Assembly: GCA_963851415.1 (NCBI GenBank)
Contig: CAWKPF010000002.1
Coordinates: 744,001 to 808,000 of the forward strand
Origin: CAWKPF01 sp963851415
GTDB taxonomy: Bacteria > Acidobacteriota > Thermoanaerobaculia > Multivoradales > Multivoraceae
Direction of reading: 5' to 3'
DNA length: 64,000 nt
In this document: positions 34,500 through 43,944 of the stretch, in pieces
Position numbering within the stretch: the stretch's first letter is position 1
Layout: every line of letters begins with the position of its first letter
Notes under the pieces: model-generated
The model's database searches: none
The model's input: only the letters and a program-made list of their open reading frames with translations
Told to the model about the DNA's origin: nothing
Program-made: the position numbers and the translations under genes

Positions 34500-34855
34500 T
34501 CCCGGACTCCACCCTCGGGACGTAACGGCACGACCGTGACGTCGCCGTGGCGAAACGTACGCCTGCCCGTGCGCACGATGCGAAAGCGAGCGCCACAATT
34601 CGGATCGGGGCAGGCGATCTCGTCATCGGTGGTCATCCAGTCGTTGGCCGCAGTCTCGCGTTGTTTCGCGGGAAGAAGGGGCAGCAGGGCCGCAAGCGCA
34701 TAGAGGGAGAACCCCTGACCCGCAGGAAGGGTGAGGTTCTCGCCCGAGACTTCGAAGTAGTCACCGATCTCGTGACTACAGACCATCTCGCCTTCGCAGC
34801 GTGAGACTTCCACTCTCAGATCGTAGAGCGTGAAACTGTCGTCGTTGGCAGTCAT
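34496..34855 (-). CDS. Small TIGR04076-family-like protein
   Basis: 119 residues; ATG at 34853-34855. The landmarks SRCEGEMVCSHEIGDYFEV, then FSLYALAALLPLLPAKQRE, NDWMTTDDEIACPDPNC and a final VPL strand match the layout of TIGR04076 proteins, short cytosolic polypeptides of unknown biochemistry. Several conserved cysteines (20, 26, 82, 87 by approximate count) could hold a metal. Overlap of its stop with the reductase start argues that the two work together. Family assignment is from pattern memory and moderately sure. Confidence 0.65.
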   Translation of the reverse strand: MTANDDSFTLYDLRVEVSRCEGEMVCSHEIGDYFEVSGENLTLPAGQGFSLYALAALLPLLPAKQRETAANDWMTTDDEIACPDPNCGARFRIVRTGRRTFRHGDVTVVPLRPEGGVRE

Positions 34856-35148
34856 CTTCCTGGCGCCCCCGGAGGTCGTAGTGGAGGCGATGCTACGGCA
34901 AACCGGGCCGAGTCGGTACGTGAGCCAACCCCCCTCGCTGACCGAAGGAAAGATCTTCCTGACCGGTCTTCGAGTCGACAGGGTGACCTCCTCGGAGGGG
35001 CCGGCACCTCACTGGACCCGGCTCGGACACGCCCAGCCACTCGGTCGGCCGGTGCTGGCCGAACCGGTCACCGACCGAGTCGAGTCGGCAGGGCCGCACG
35101 CCGAGGCAGGGCAGACCGCGGCGGGCGGAAGAGAGCTGAAAGCCGAGG

Positions 35149-36717
35149 CTAGAGAGACTGGCCCACCGTGGCGGCCCAACCGGCCCAACGCAGGCCTCGA
35201 TCGGCAGGAATCAACCCGAGGGTGACCGCCTGCTGGAGTCGATCACTCAGTGCCGTGAGGACGCGCCGGGCCTTCCCGTCTTGCCCCTGGTCCAGCAGGC
35301 TCAGCGAGAGCTCGAGTGAATCCATGAGGTCTCGACCGACCGACACATCGACCCCACCGTCGACCACGCTGTCGGAGAGATCGGTGAAGAGGTTCTCGAC
35401 CTCTCGAGTCGCCGACTCCGTACCCAGATAGCGCGCCACCAACACCTCGCTCTCGCCGATGGGCAGCCCCTCGACAAAGACCGGCTCGTCGAGATAACTG
35501 GTCCCCGCCACGACGATCTTGCCGTCCGACTGGGCTGCCACGGCCCACGCGTCTTCCCACCGGGTATCCCCGGTCTGCACGAGTCCGTTGGTCCCGAAGT
35601 CGAGATCCGGCTGACCGTCGTCGAGGAAGCGCATGACCGTGAAATCCCAGTCCTCGAAGCCAGTCGCGTTCGCTCGACCCACGGCCACGATCTTTCCCGT
35701 CGGTTCGATCATGACGTCCCATGCAGTGTCGGCCCTCATCTCGAAGTCCGTCAAGGCAACGCCATCGTCCGCAAAGCTCAGGTCCAGACCGGACCCATCC
35801 GCCTCCACCCGCGCCACTGCGAATCCGAACTTGTAGCCATCGAGCTCGGTCAGCGCCGTTCCACCGATCACGATCCTCCTGTCGTTCTGCACCGCCAGGG
35901 CATAGGGATGGTTGTATTCACCCGCCATGGGCACGTGCATGACGCCGTCCTCGCCGAACCTCGGATCCAATTTTCCGTTCGATGGGATCAGCCGGGTGAG
36001 CGTGAACGTCATGGAGAGATCGGATTCGTTGCTGCGACTGGCCACGATGATTCGATTCCCCTGGCTGACCAGAGCCTCCCCACTGGAGAAGTTGTACCCG
36101 GGAAGCACGACCCAGCCGTTGTCCCCGAATCTCGTGTCGACCTCGCCACTGGTGAACTTCACCACGCCGGCCTGCGAAGAGCCGGCCCGCCCCGCGACGA
36201 AGATTCCTCCTCGGAGAAGGATCGCGGCGGCGCTGTCGACGGGACCGTAGTCCGCGCGGGCAAGGCCGCCGTCACCGAAGTTCTGCATGAGCGCTCCGAA
36301 GCGATTGAGCCCGACCACCGCGATGTCCGACTTCGAACCGCTGAACACGGTCCCCGCGATGTAGATCAGGCCGGCCCGGCTGACCGCCACATCCACGCCT
36401 TCGATCTCGACTCCCAGAGCGGGCCGGGCCACGCCCCCCTCCCCGAAGGTCGGATCGAGACTCCCGTCGGAAAGAAAGCGCAGGACCAGGAGTGAGCGGA
36501 TGCGGGCGGCATTGAGAGTTCTCCCCACGACGACGATCTTGCCGTCGTCCTGCACCACCATGCCGAAAGCCTCGGAGTCGCCGATCGCGGCCGACCACGT
36601 CTGCAGCCCCCCGAGGCCGAAGTCGGGATCGAGCGAGCCCGCCTGGGCGAAAACCACCGAAGAAGCGGCGAGAAGAAGGACGAGGGAAAGCAGGGATAGG
36701 ATGACTTTGGTGGGCAC
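35149..36717 (-). CDS. Exported delta-60 repeat protein
   Basis: 522 residues from GTG at 36715-36717, with GGAGG eleven bases upstream. A signal peptide ends VVFAQA. The rest is a beta-propeller-like series of at least seven delta-60 repeats, each with the pattern G.LD..FG..G followed by a DDGKI-VVVG or NDRRI-VIGG strand. The last 80 residues are helical (LFTDLSDSVVDGG, SLLDQGQDGKARRVL) and probably a C-terminal spacer or domain of the kind that counts terms in surface proteins. No enzymatic motif is visible. The likely role is an exported structural or binding protein; the target is unknown. Confidence 0.83.
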   Translation of the reverse strand: MPTKVILSLLSLVLLLAASSVVFAQAGSLDPDFGLGGLQTWSAAIGDSEAFGMVVQDDGKIVVVGRTLNAARIRSLLVLRFLSDGSLDPTFGEGGVARPALGVEIEGVDVAVSRAGLIYIAGTVFSGSKSDIAVVGLNRFGALMQNFGDGGLARADYGPVDSAAAILLRGGIFVAGRAGSSQAGVVKFTSGEVDTRFGDNGWVVLPGYNFSSGEALVSQGNRIIVASRSNESDLSMTFTLTRLIPSNGKLDPRFGEDGVMHVPMAGEYNHPYALAVQNDRRIVIGGTALTELDGYKFGFAVARVEADGSGLDLSFADDGVALTDFEMRADTAWDVMIEPTGKIVAVGRANATGFEDWDFTVMRFLDDGQPDLDFGTNGLVQTGDTRWEDAWAVAAQSDGKIVVAGTSYLDEPVFVEGLPIGESEVLVARYLGTESATREVENLFTDLSDSVVDGGVDVSVGRDLMDSLELSLSLLDQGQDGKARRVLTALSDRLQQAVTLGLIPADRGLRWAGWAATVGQSL

Positions 36718-36886
36718 GAGTAAACCTCCAGATCAGAAAAGTGGGGTCCGAGGGAGCCGCCGGCATGGCCTGGACGCCGGAAAGCAGCCGCCTCGACGAT
36801 AGAAACGCTAGATCTCGTTTGTTTCAGCGTCAAGTCGACCCTAGTTTTTTTCGAGTTTAGCTCCATTTTCCTGGTATCAATGAGCA

Positions 36887-38305
36887 ATGAGCCCCCCCTC
36901 CGGGAGTGAAACCCGGGCCTCCGAAAAACCGGCGGACGCTCTCTCCTTCCACGGCGGACTCCTCGGCGCCCTCGTGCCGCTCGCGGTGTTCCTGTGCGGC
37001 GTGGCAGTGCTGGCTCTGGCTGGCGCTCCGGACGAACGTGGCTTCTGGCCCGTGTTGGTGGCTGCCCTCGCGGTGAGCCTGCTGCTCGCTCGCGAGCGGT
37101 ACCGCTGGTGCGACGTCGTCATCGACGGCATGAGCCAACGGTTGGTCACCCTGATGGTTCTCGCCTGGCTGCTCGCGGGCCTCCTCGCCGAGCTCATGAA
37201 CGCCAGCGGGTTCGTCGAGGCCCTGGGTTGGCTCGCTGCAGAGATCGGGTTGGCCGGCGCCCCGTTCACGGTTGCGGCGTTCTTGACCGGCGCAGCCGTC
37301 TCGACCGCGACCGGTACGAGCCTGGGCACGCTCATCTTGACGGTGCCGCTGCTTCACCCCGCCGGCATCGGCCTCGGCGCGGATCCCGTCGTGCTCCTCG
37401 GCGCGCTCATCGGGGGCGCGACGTTCGGGGACAACATCTCTCCCGTCAGCGACACCACGATCGCGTCGGCTGCAACGCAGGGTGCGGAGATGGGCTGGGT
37501 GGTGCGCAGCCGAATGCGCTACGCCCTTCCGGCCGCAGCCATCGCGATTCTCGTCTTCGCGGTCATCGGCGGCGGAGGGGCTCGCACCGACGACCTCACT
37601 GCCGCGGCCGCCTCTCCCTCGTCCCTGCTCATGCTGCTGGCACCGGCCACCGTGTTCCTTCTCCTGCTGCGGGGCGCCCACCTCGTTCAGGGGCTTCTCT
37701 TGGGCAACCTGGTCGCACTGGGGATCGGTCTCGCCCTCGGACGCATCCGACTCGCTCAACTGATCTACATCGACCACGATGCCTTTGTCGCCCGCGGACT
37801 GATCTCGGACGGCCTGGAGCGCGGGATCGGAATCTCGGTCTTCACCCTCCTGCTCATGGGATTGATCTCGACCCTCACCGCCACCGGGATGATCGAGCGA
37901 CTCGTGATCTGGGCGAGGAGTCGGGCCCACTCCCGGAGCGGCGCCGAGGCATGGATCGCCTCGGTGACCTCGATCGTGGTGCTGCTGACGACTCACGCGG
38001 TCGTGACGATTCTGGCCGTCGGGTCCTTCGCCTCGGATCTCGGCCGCGAGTGGAAGCTCAGTCGAACCCGGCGGGCCAATCTCCTCGACCTCACGGTGTC
38101 CACCTGGCCCTTTCTGCTGCCCTGGTTCATCCCGACCATCCTCGCCTCGAGCCTCGCAGCAGGCAGCGAGCCAGCTTTGCAGCGGATTTCTGCTCTCCAA
38201 CTGGGGATGGCCAACGCGCACTCCTGGGCGCTGCTGGCGATCCTCATCTTCGCCATCGTCACCGGCTATGGGCGCGACTCCGACCGCGATCGAGAAGCCT
38301 TCTAA
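36887..38305 (+). CDS. Na+/H+ antiporter, NhaC family
   Basis: 472 residues, about 11-12 membrane segments. The NhaC signature GGATFGDNISPVSDTTIAS near 185-203 is intact and the family's Asp/Ser ion path is contained there; a second repeat half near LTTHAVVTILAVG corresponds to the inverted half. It exchanges external protons for internal sodium, or a related organic substrate in some relatives. ATG at 36887 follows a weak ribosome site, and a second ATG at 36880 is out of frame. It converges on the adjacent hydrolase gene. Confidence 0.87.
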   Translation: MSPPSGSETRASEKPADALSFHGGLLGALVPLAVFLCGVAVLALAGAPDERGFWPVLVAALAVSLLLARERYRWCDVVIDGMSQRLVTLMVLAWLLAGLLAELMNASGFVEALGWLAAEIGLAGAPFTVAAFLTGAAVSTATGTSLGTLILTVPLLHPAGIGLGADPVVLLGALIGGATFGDNISPVSDTTIASAATQGAEMGWVVRSRMRYALPAAAIAILVFAVIGGGGARTDDLTAAAASPSSLLMLLAPATVFLLLLRGAHLVQGLLLGNLVALGIGLALGRIRLAQLIYIDHDAFVARGLISDGLERGIGISVFTLLLMGLISTLTATGMIERLVIWARSRAHSRSGAEAWIASVTSIVVLLTTHAVVTILAVGSFASDLGREWKLSRTRRANLLDLTVSTWPFLLPWFIPTILASSLAAGSEPALQRISALQLGMANAHSWALLAILIFAIVTGYGRDSDRDREAF

Positions 38306-38320
38306 CTCGCCTCGCGGCGC

Positions 38321-39052
38321 TCACTCCCGGCGCTGGGCGAACAGCCACTCCCACAGTTCAGGATCGTCGTAGGTCCGCGTCCAGGAATCGTGGCCGACTC
38401 CCGGATACACCGTGAGCTCGACGTTGCCCCCGCGAGCCTCCAGAGCCTTGACCAGACGCTCGGACTCCGAGAGCGGAACCACTGGATCGGCGTCGCCGTG
38501 ATAAACGCGGATCGGCATCGAGCGAAGCTGGAACGCCGCCACGATGCTGCCACCGCCACAGATGGGAACTGCAGCCGCAAAGCGCTCCGGCTCTCGTGCC
38601 GCCAGTGCCCAGGTGCCGTAGCCGCCCATGCTCAGGCCAGTCAGGTAGATGCGTGACTCGTCGACGTTGTAGCGCTCGATCAGCTGATCGAGGAGCAGCG
38701 AGAGCGCCTCGAGATGCTCTGTCCACCAGCTGTCGTCAGGACACTGGGGAGAAACGACGATCGCCGGGATGTCCTTGCCCTGCTCCAACAGCCTGGGCGG
38801 CCCGTGAGTCTTGACCCGCTCGACGTCCGAGCCGCGCTCGCCGGCGCCGTGCAGAAAGAGCAGCAGCGGCACGGGCGCACCGTCGTCGGAGTAGTCCTCC
38901 GGAACCGACAACAGGTAATCGAGCACCACCTTCCTCTCGAAGGTGGCCTCGAACCGCTCCGTCGTTTGTTGGGCGCCCGAGGTCGCGGCGATCGAGCCGA
39001 TCGCCAGCGCCAGTAGAACGCTCCTGAGGCACTGCAAGCTCTTTCCGGTCAT
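38321..39052 (-). CDS. Exported esterase/prolyl-oligopeptidase-like alpha/beta hydrolase
   Basis: 243 residues; ATG at 39050-39052. The signal peptide ends GSIAATSGAQ near 27. A core of a small alpha/beta hydrolase of the phospholipase/carboxylesterase or PHB-depolymerase-like group: FLHGAGERG holds the oxyanion loop, GLSMGG puts the nucleophile at about residue 141, GDADPVVP and GVGHDSW give Asp and His. It acts outside the cytoplasm, probably on ester or acyl substrates. It is divergent from the SelD fusion by 97 bases. Confidence 0.85.
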   Translation of the reverse strand: MTGKSLQCLRSVLLALAIGSIAATSGAQQTTERFEATFERKVVLDYLLSVPEDYSDDGAPVPLLLFLHGAGERGSDVERVKTHGPPRLLEQGKDIPAIVVSPQCPDDSWWTEHLEALSLLLDQLIERYNVDESRIYLTGLSMGGYGTWALAAREPERFAAAVPICGGGSIVAAFQLRSMPIRVYHGDADPVVPLSESERLVKALEARGGNVELTVYPGVGHDSWTRTYDDPELWEWLFAQRRE

Positions 39053-39149
39053 CGAAACGGCTCTCCTCGCTCGAGTTCGTGGGCTCTCGGGTTGGCTGGC
39101 TCATTCTGACACGGACGACCCGAGACCCGCTGATACTCTGCACCGCGCC

Positions 39150-41453
39150 ATGTCCCCTCTCTCCACTGCCGGTACCCGCCGAAACCTGGTACTGGTCGGG
39201 GGTGGTCACACCCACGTCCAGGTACTGACCGCGTTCGCCATGGAGCCCCCTCGGGACACCACCCTCACCGTGATCCTCGATCGTCCGGTGGCCGTCTATT
39301 CGGGCATGGTGCCGGGCCTCGTCGCCGGCCAGTACGCCAGTCACGAACTGGAGATCGACGTGGTGCCTCTGGCCCGGCGTGCCGGGGCTCGCGTGGTGCT
39401 CTCCCCCGCCCTGGCCGTCGACCCCGTGAGCAAGCGGATCGAGATCGAGGGGCGACCGTCGGTGCCGTACGACCTGGCCAGCTTCGACATCGGCTCCACC
39501 GTGCTCGGCCTCGAACTGCCAGGCATTCGGGAGCACGCGATCCCGACGCGTCCGATCGCCGATCTGGTGGCCCGTATCGAAGAGGGGATCGAGCACCTCC
39601 AGTCGAAGCGCCCGGGAAGACCGATCCGGACCGTAGTGGTCGGCGGGGGCGCCGGCGGTGTCGAGCTGGCCTTCACCCTGCACCATCGCCTGAGAACCGG
39701 GGCCGGGCTGTCCGTCGAGACCCGCCTGGTGCATGCCGCAGACGAGTTGATGACCGGCTATCCGGAGGCCCTGCGTCGACGCATCCACCGACAGGCCGAG
39801 GCGCGCGGCATCGAGATCGTCCTACGCGCTCGAGTGGCCGGGGCCAGAGCCGAGGAGGTCGTCCTGGAAGACGGCAAGACCCTGGCGTACGACGCGCTGC
39901 TCTGGGTGACCGGCGCGACGAGTCATGCCCTGTTCGGTCGTTCACCCGGGCTCGAGCTCGACTCCCGTGGCTTCGTGCTCACCCGGCCGACTCTCCAGGT
40001 GGTCGGCCACGACGACCTTTTCGCGGTCGGGGACTGCGCCACCCTGCGTGACCATCCAGCAACCGCCAAGGCAGGAGTCTACGCGGTACGGCAAGGTCCC
40101 TTTCTGGTCGACAACCTGCGCAGGACTCTCGACGCGTTCGGTTCCGGCCACCCCGCCACCCTTCGCCACTATGTACCTCAACGAGACTTTCTCACGCTGC
40201 TCAACCTCGGCGATGGCACGGCGCTGGGCACCAAATGGAGCCGGGCCTTCGGCGGACGCTGGGTGATGCGCCTCAAGGACCGCATCGACCGGCGGTTCAT
40301 GGAGCGCTTTCAGGTCCTCGATCCAATCGGGGAACTGACCGCCGAGTACGCTGCTCGACCCGCGATGAGCTCGGACGAGGCACCGATGATGTGCGGAGGC
40401 TGCGCGGCCAAGGTCGGACAGTCGGTGCTCGAAAGAGCCCTGGCGCGCGTCGATGCCCGGAGTCCCTCCCCGTCGGATCCGAGCGTCGTGATCGGAGTCG
40501 GCGAGGGAGACGACGTGTCTCTCCATCGCAGCCCGAGCGGCGAGCTGGTGGCGTCGAGCATCGACTTGTTCCGTGCCTTCACCGACGATCCTTGGCTGGT
40601 CGGCCGGGTTGCCGCGGTCAATGCCTGTTCCGATCTCGACGCCAAGGGTGTCGCCTCTCGCCGGGCTCTTGCCGTCGTGGGGATTCCCGAGGATCTCGAC
40701 GATCGCGAGAGCGAGGAGACCTTGTATCAAGTCCTCGCCGGGGCCCGTTCGGTTTTCGATCGGAGGGGAGTCGCGCTGGTCGGCGGCCATACCACCACCG
40801 GACCCGTTCTCCAGGTGGGGTTCGCGGTGCAGGGCGAAGTCATCGCGGATCATCGGTTGCTCGCGATCGATGGCCTCGAGGCAGGAGATGCGCTCGTGCT
40901 CACCGAGCCACTGGGCACCGGAGTCATTCTCTGGGCCGACATGTCGGGCCGCTGTCGTGGCCCCTGGCTCGCCAGCGCTCTCGAGATGATGCAACGCGAC
41001 AATGCCCGGGCCGCCACCCTCGCTATCGAGCACGGCGCACATGCGGCGACCGATGTCACCGGATTCGGACTGGCCGGGCATCTGGGGAGCGTCGTGCGCC
41101 ACAGCGCAGTCGCCGCGACCCTCGACCTCGATCGCCTGCCGGCCCTCCCCGGAGCTCTCGAACTGCTCGAGCTGGGACTGCGCAGCACCGCGCACCAGGA
41201 GAATGCGAAGGCGAAACGCGGCATGCGAATCCCCTCATCCGGGTCGGCCGGGCCGCGCCTCGAGCTGCTCTTCGACCCTCAGACCGCGGGGGGGCTCTTG
41301 ATCGGCATCCCGGCAGATCGAGCCGGTCGTCTGATCGAGGCGCTGCGCGAGAGCTACCCGGCGAGCACGGTGATCGGCACTGCCGAATGCGGAGACCCCG
41401 TGATCACCGTGCGCGGAGGAACCTTCGAGCCCCCGATGCTGCCTTCCGGCTAG
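39150..41453 (+). CDS. selD: FAD-dependent dehydrogenase-SelD fusion (selenide, water dikinase)
   Basis: 767 residues from ATG at 39150. Residues 1-395 are a type II NADH-dehydrogenase-like FAD/NAD(P) oxidoreductase (GGGHTHVQ at 13-20; VVVGGGAGGVELA near 157; LFAVGDCAT near 290). Residues about 408-767 are SelD, which makes selenophosphate from selenide and ATP: the catalytic pair is Cys418 and Lys421 in CGGCAAK, followed by GVGEGDDVS for ATP/Mg and DVTGFGLAGH, then DPQTAGGLL. Fusions of this type are known to me in other bacteria; the N-domain may deliver reduced selenium. Presence of SelD means this genome can make selenophosphate for selenocysteine or selenouridine, which matters for the TGA-containing gene at 57431. 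Confidence 0.93.
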   Translation: MSPLSTAGTRRNLVLVGGGHTHVQVLTAFAMEPPRDTTLTVILDRPVAVYSGMVPGLVAGQYASHELEIDVVPLARRAGARVVLSPALAVDPVSKRIEIEGRPSVPYDLASFDIGSTVLGLELPGIREHAIPTRPIADLVARIEEGIEHLQSKRPGRPIRTVVVGGGAGGVELAFTLHHRLRTGAGLSVETRLVHAADELMTGYPEALRRRIHRQAEARGIEIVLRARVAGARAEEVVLEDGKTLAYDALLWVTGATSHALFGRSPGLELDSRGFVLTRPTLQVVGHDDLFAVGDCATLRDHPATAKAGVYAVRQGPFLVDNLRRTLDAFGSGHPATLRHYVPQRDFLTLLNLGDGTALGTKWSRAFGGRWVMRLKDRIDRRFMERFQVLDPIGELTAEYAARPAMSSDEAPMMCGGCAAKVGQSVLERALARVDARSPSPSDPSVVIGVGEGDDVSLHRSPSGELVASSIDLFRAFTDDPWLVGRVAAVNACSDLDAKGVASRRALAVVGIPEDLDDRESEETLYQVLAGARSVFDRRGVALVGGHTTTGPVLQVGFAVQGEVIADHRLLAIDGLEAGDALVLTEPLGTGVILWADMSGRCRGPWLASALEMMQRDNARAATLAIEHGAHAATDVTGFGLAGHLGSVVRHSAVAATLDLDRLPALPGALELLELGLRSTAHQENAKAKRGMRIPSSGSAGPRLELLFDPQTAGGLLIGIPADRAGRLIEALRESYPASTVIGTAECGDPVITVRGGTFEPPMLPSG

Positions 41454-41474
41454 TCGAGCGGTACGAGACCCGGC

Positions 41475-42923
41475 CTACCGAGCCACACCGTAGGCTGGCC
41501 CCAGGGATGCAGCGATCTCGTCCTTCGCGTCGCACTCCGCTTGCGCACGCCGGAGTCCGGCTCTCATCCAGAACCACGCCACCATCGCTGTCAGAATCGA
41601 GCCGGCGATCATCGAGCGCCAGATCCACACGACCGGCAACTCGAGAACGAACGCACAGACAGTCGCCAGCGGCACCGCGATGAGCAGGACTCGCATCAGA
41701 CTCAGAATCAGCTCCGGAGTGCCTCGACCGAGCCCCTGAAGGAACCGCCCCGTGAGCATCGAGATCGGGAAGAACGGGTAGGCGAAGGCAACCGTTCGTA
41801 GGTATTGCACCGCCAAGGAGCGGATCGACCCGCTGTCGGTAAAGGGAGCCACCAACCACGGCGCGAACAGGAAAAACGCGACAGCCACCACGAGCGCGAT
41901 CGCGATCGCGCGCCCCAGGGCGTAGTGAACGATGCCATCGAGCAGATCGAACCGACGGGCTCCGTAGAACATGCCGACCAGCGTCACGAGGCTCGCCGAG
42001 AGCGACACCATGGGCAGGATCACCAGGTGGTCGAGCCGCATTCCGACCTGGAGGGCCGCCACCGCATCGGGCGAGTACTCGACCAGGATCCGGTTGAACG
42101 CTCCACCTCCCGTCGCCATCACCAGGAACGACAACGAGGCCGGGGCGCCGATCTGCACCAGGCGTCGGATGATCGCGAGGTCGGGCCGGAAGCCGCGCAG
42201 CGAGAGGTTCACGTGCGAATACCTCCGCACGTAGATGAGCCAGACAAAGGTCGTGGCGACAACGGCCTGGCTGGCGATGGTCGCGAGCGCTGCCCCGCGC
42301 ACTCCCCAGCCGAAGCCAAAGATGAAGAGGGCATCGAGCACGATGTTGAGCAGGGTACCGCCGGCCTGGATCATCACCGGCACCCGCACCTCGCCTTCTC
42401 CACTCAGCACCGAGCGAAAGAAGACCGACATCACCATGAAGAGGAAGCCGGCTGCCAGTACCTGGAAGTAGTCCCAGGCCAGCGGCAGGATGGTCTCGGG
42501 AACTCCGATGAAAGCCAGCAGCCGAGGACCGAGCCCGAGTCCGGCGAGAGTGAAGCATGCTGTGAGGCAGAGGCCGAGCACCACGGCGTGCTGACCGACT
42601 GCGTCGCCACCTTCGGTGTCCCGAGCGCCGATCGTCTGGGCGATCAGAGCGGTCACCGCACTACCGAGCCCGAACGTCATGCCCATGGCCAGAAAGAGCA
42701 GCGGCATGTTGAAGGCGAGTGCCGTCAGCGCCTCTGGGCTGATCCGTCCGACGAACACCATGTCGACGATGCTGTAGATCGTCTGGATCGACATGCCCAC
42801 CATGATCGGCAGGGCCAGTGTCCACAGGGCGCGTCGCGGGTTCTCGACAAATGTCGTGAGCTTCGTCTCACCACGGCTCGTGCCGCGCCCGGCTCCACCG
42901 GTCGTCTCCCCAGGATCTGCCAT
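41475..42923 (-). CDS. MATE family multidrug efflux transporter
   Basis: 482 residues. A 12-helix exporter of the MATE/NorM family, driven by sodium or proton antiport, with the family features PIMVGMSIQTIYSIVDMVFVG in the first helices and GLGSAVTALIAQTIGA, repeated as a second half (GAPASLSFLVMATGG). Length is normal. The ATG at 42921-42923 faces the sugar nucleotidyltransferase gene, with only 37 bases between them. The substrate cannot be predicted. Confidence 0.9.
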   Translation of the reverse strand: MADPGETTGGAGRGTSRGETKLTTFVENPRRALWTLALPIMVGMSIQTIYSIVDMVFVGRISPEALTALAFNMPLLFLAMGMTFGLGSAVTALIAQTIGARDTEGGDAVGQHAVVLGLCLTACFTLAGLGLGPRLLAFIGVPETILPLAWDYFQVLAAGFLFMVMSVFFRSVLSGEGEVRVPVMIQAGGTLLNIVLDALFIFGFGWGVRGAALATIASQAVVATTFVWLIYVRRYSHVNLSLRGFRPDLAIIRRLVQIGAPASLSFLVMATGGGAFNRILVEYSPDAVAALQVGMRLDHLVILPMVSLSASLVTLVGMFYGARRFDLLDGIVHYALGRAIAIALVVAVAFFLFAPWLVAPFTDSGSIRSLAVQYLRTVAFAYPFFPISMLTGRFLQGLGRGTPELILSLMRVLLIAVPLATVCAFVLELPVVWIWRSMIAGSILTAMVAWFWMRAGLRRAQAECDAKDEIAASLGPAYGVAR

Positions 42924-42960
42924 CGCGCAGCCAGCCTACAGGCAAACATATACTGCCGTC

Positions 42961-43944
42961 ATGTCGGACACTGCCTCTTCTTCTCGATCGAATTCCCTCA
43001 CATTCGTCGTCATGGCAGCGGGCATCGGCTCCCGCTACTCCCGTGGCGAGAGCACTCGCCTCAAGCAACTCGAGAGCGTCGGACCGCATGGGGAGTCGAT
43101 TCTCGACTACTCGGTCTGGGATGCCCTTCGCGCGGGTTTCGAGAGGGTCGTCGTCGTCCTGCGTCCCGAGATTCGGGATCTCTTCGACCGGGAGATCGGC
43201 GATCGACTCGCCGATCACGTCGAACTGGTGCACGCCTACCAGGAGATCGACAGCGCAATCCCCCCTGGGATCGACCCCGACCGTCTAGGCGAGCGAAGCA
43301 AGCCCTGGGGGACCGCTCACGCAGCACTGGTCGCAGCCCCTCACGTCCCGGGGGCGTGCGCGATCATCAACGCCGACGATTTCTACGGTGGACGCTCGAT
43401 CGCTCTGCTGGCAGAGGCGCTCAGGGGTGCCCAGGAACAGGAGGGCCTCGCGCTGCACCATCTGGTGGGCTACCCCCTCCAGGAGACACTTTCTGCCGCG
43501 GGCCCCGTCTCTCGTGGGGTCTGTCGTACCGATCCCCAGGACATGCTGAAAGATCTCCTGGTGACTCCCTCGATCGAGCCCGACCCGGAGGTGCCCAACG
43601 GGGTGCGCTACCGCGACGAGGATGGAGCGCAAGGGCATCTGCGAGGAGATCTTCTCGCCTCGATGAACCTGTGGGGATTCTCCAACGCGATCTTCCCGGC
43701 CCTCGACGACGCCTTCACACAGTTTCTCGAAGAGGTCACCGCGAGCGACGACTGTACGTCGGCCGAGATCGGGCTCCCCAGCGTGGTTCTCTCCGAGCTG
43801 AGTGCGGGTCGGATCCGAGTCCGAGTGCATCGAGCGCTCGACCGATGGCTCGGGATCACGCACCCGCAGGATCTCGAGGCGGCCCGCAGCGCTCTGGCCG
43901 AGCTGACCTCGTCGGGCGTCTACCCGGCCCCTCTCTGGTCGTGA
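42961..43944 (+). CDS. NTP transferase (sugar-1-phosphate nucleotidyltransferase-like)
   Basis: 327 residues from ATG at 42961. Nucleotidyltransferase fold: VVMAAGIGSRYSRGEST with the G-x-G-x-R nucleotide loop near 18-25, LKQLESVGPHGESILDY for phosphosugar binding, and INADDFYGG (near 138-146) for metal. Enzymes of this type activate a sugar-1-phosphate with a nucleoside triphosphate. A GTGA overlap couples it to the next gene, a phosphotransferase, giving a kinase-plus-pyrophosphorylase module for sugar salvage. The sugar is not identified. Confidence 0.8.
   Translation: MSDTASSSRSNSLTFVVMAAGIGSRYSRGESTRLKQLESVGPHGESILDYSVWDALRAGFERVVVVLRPEIRDLFDREIGDRLADHVELVHAYQEIDSAIPPGIDPDRLGERSKPWGTAHAALVAAPHVPGACAIINADDFYGGRSIALLAEALRGAQEQEGLALHHLVGYPLQETLSAAGPVSRGVCRTDPQDMLKDLLVTPSIEPDPEVPNGVRYRDEDGAQGHLRGDLLASMNLWGFSNAIFPALDDAFTQFLEEVTASDDCTSAEIGLPSVVLSELSAGRIRVRVHRALDRWLGITHPQDLEAARSALAELTSSGVYPAPLWS

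Noticed and set aside
41805..43940. Open extension upstream of the sugar kinase
   Set aside because: Antisense to MATE and overlapping the nucleotidyltransferase; the real gene begins at the GTG overlapping the transferase stop.
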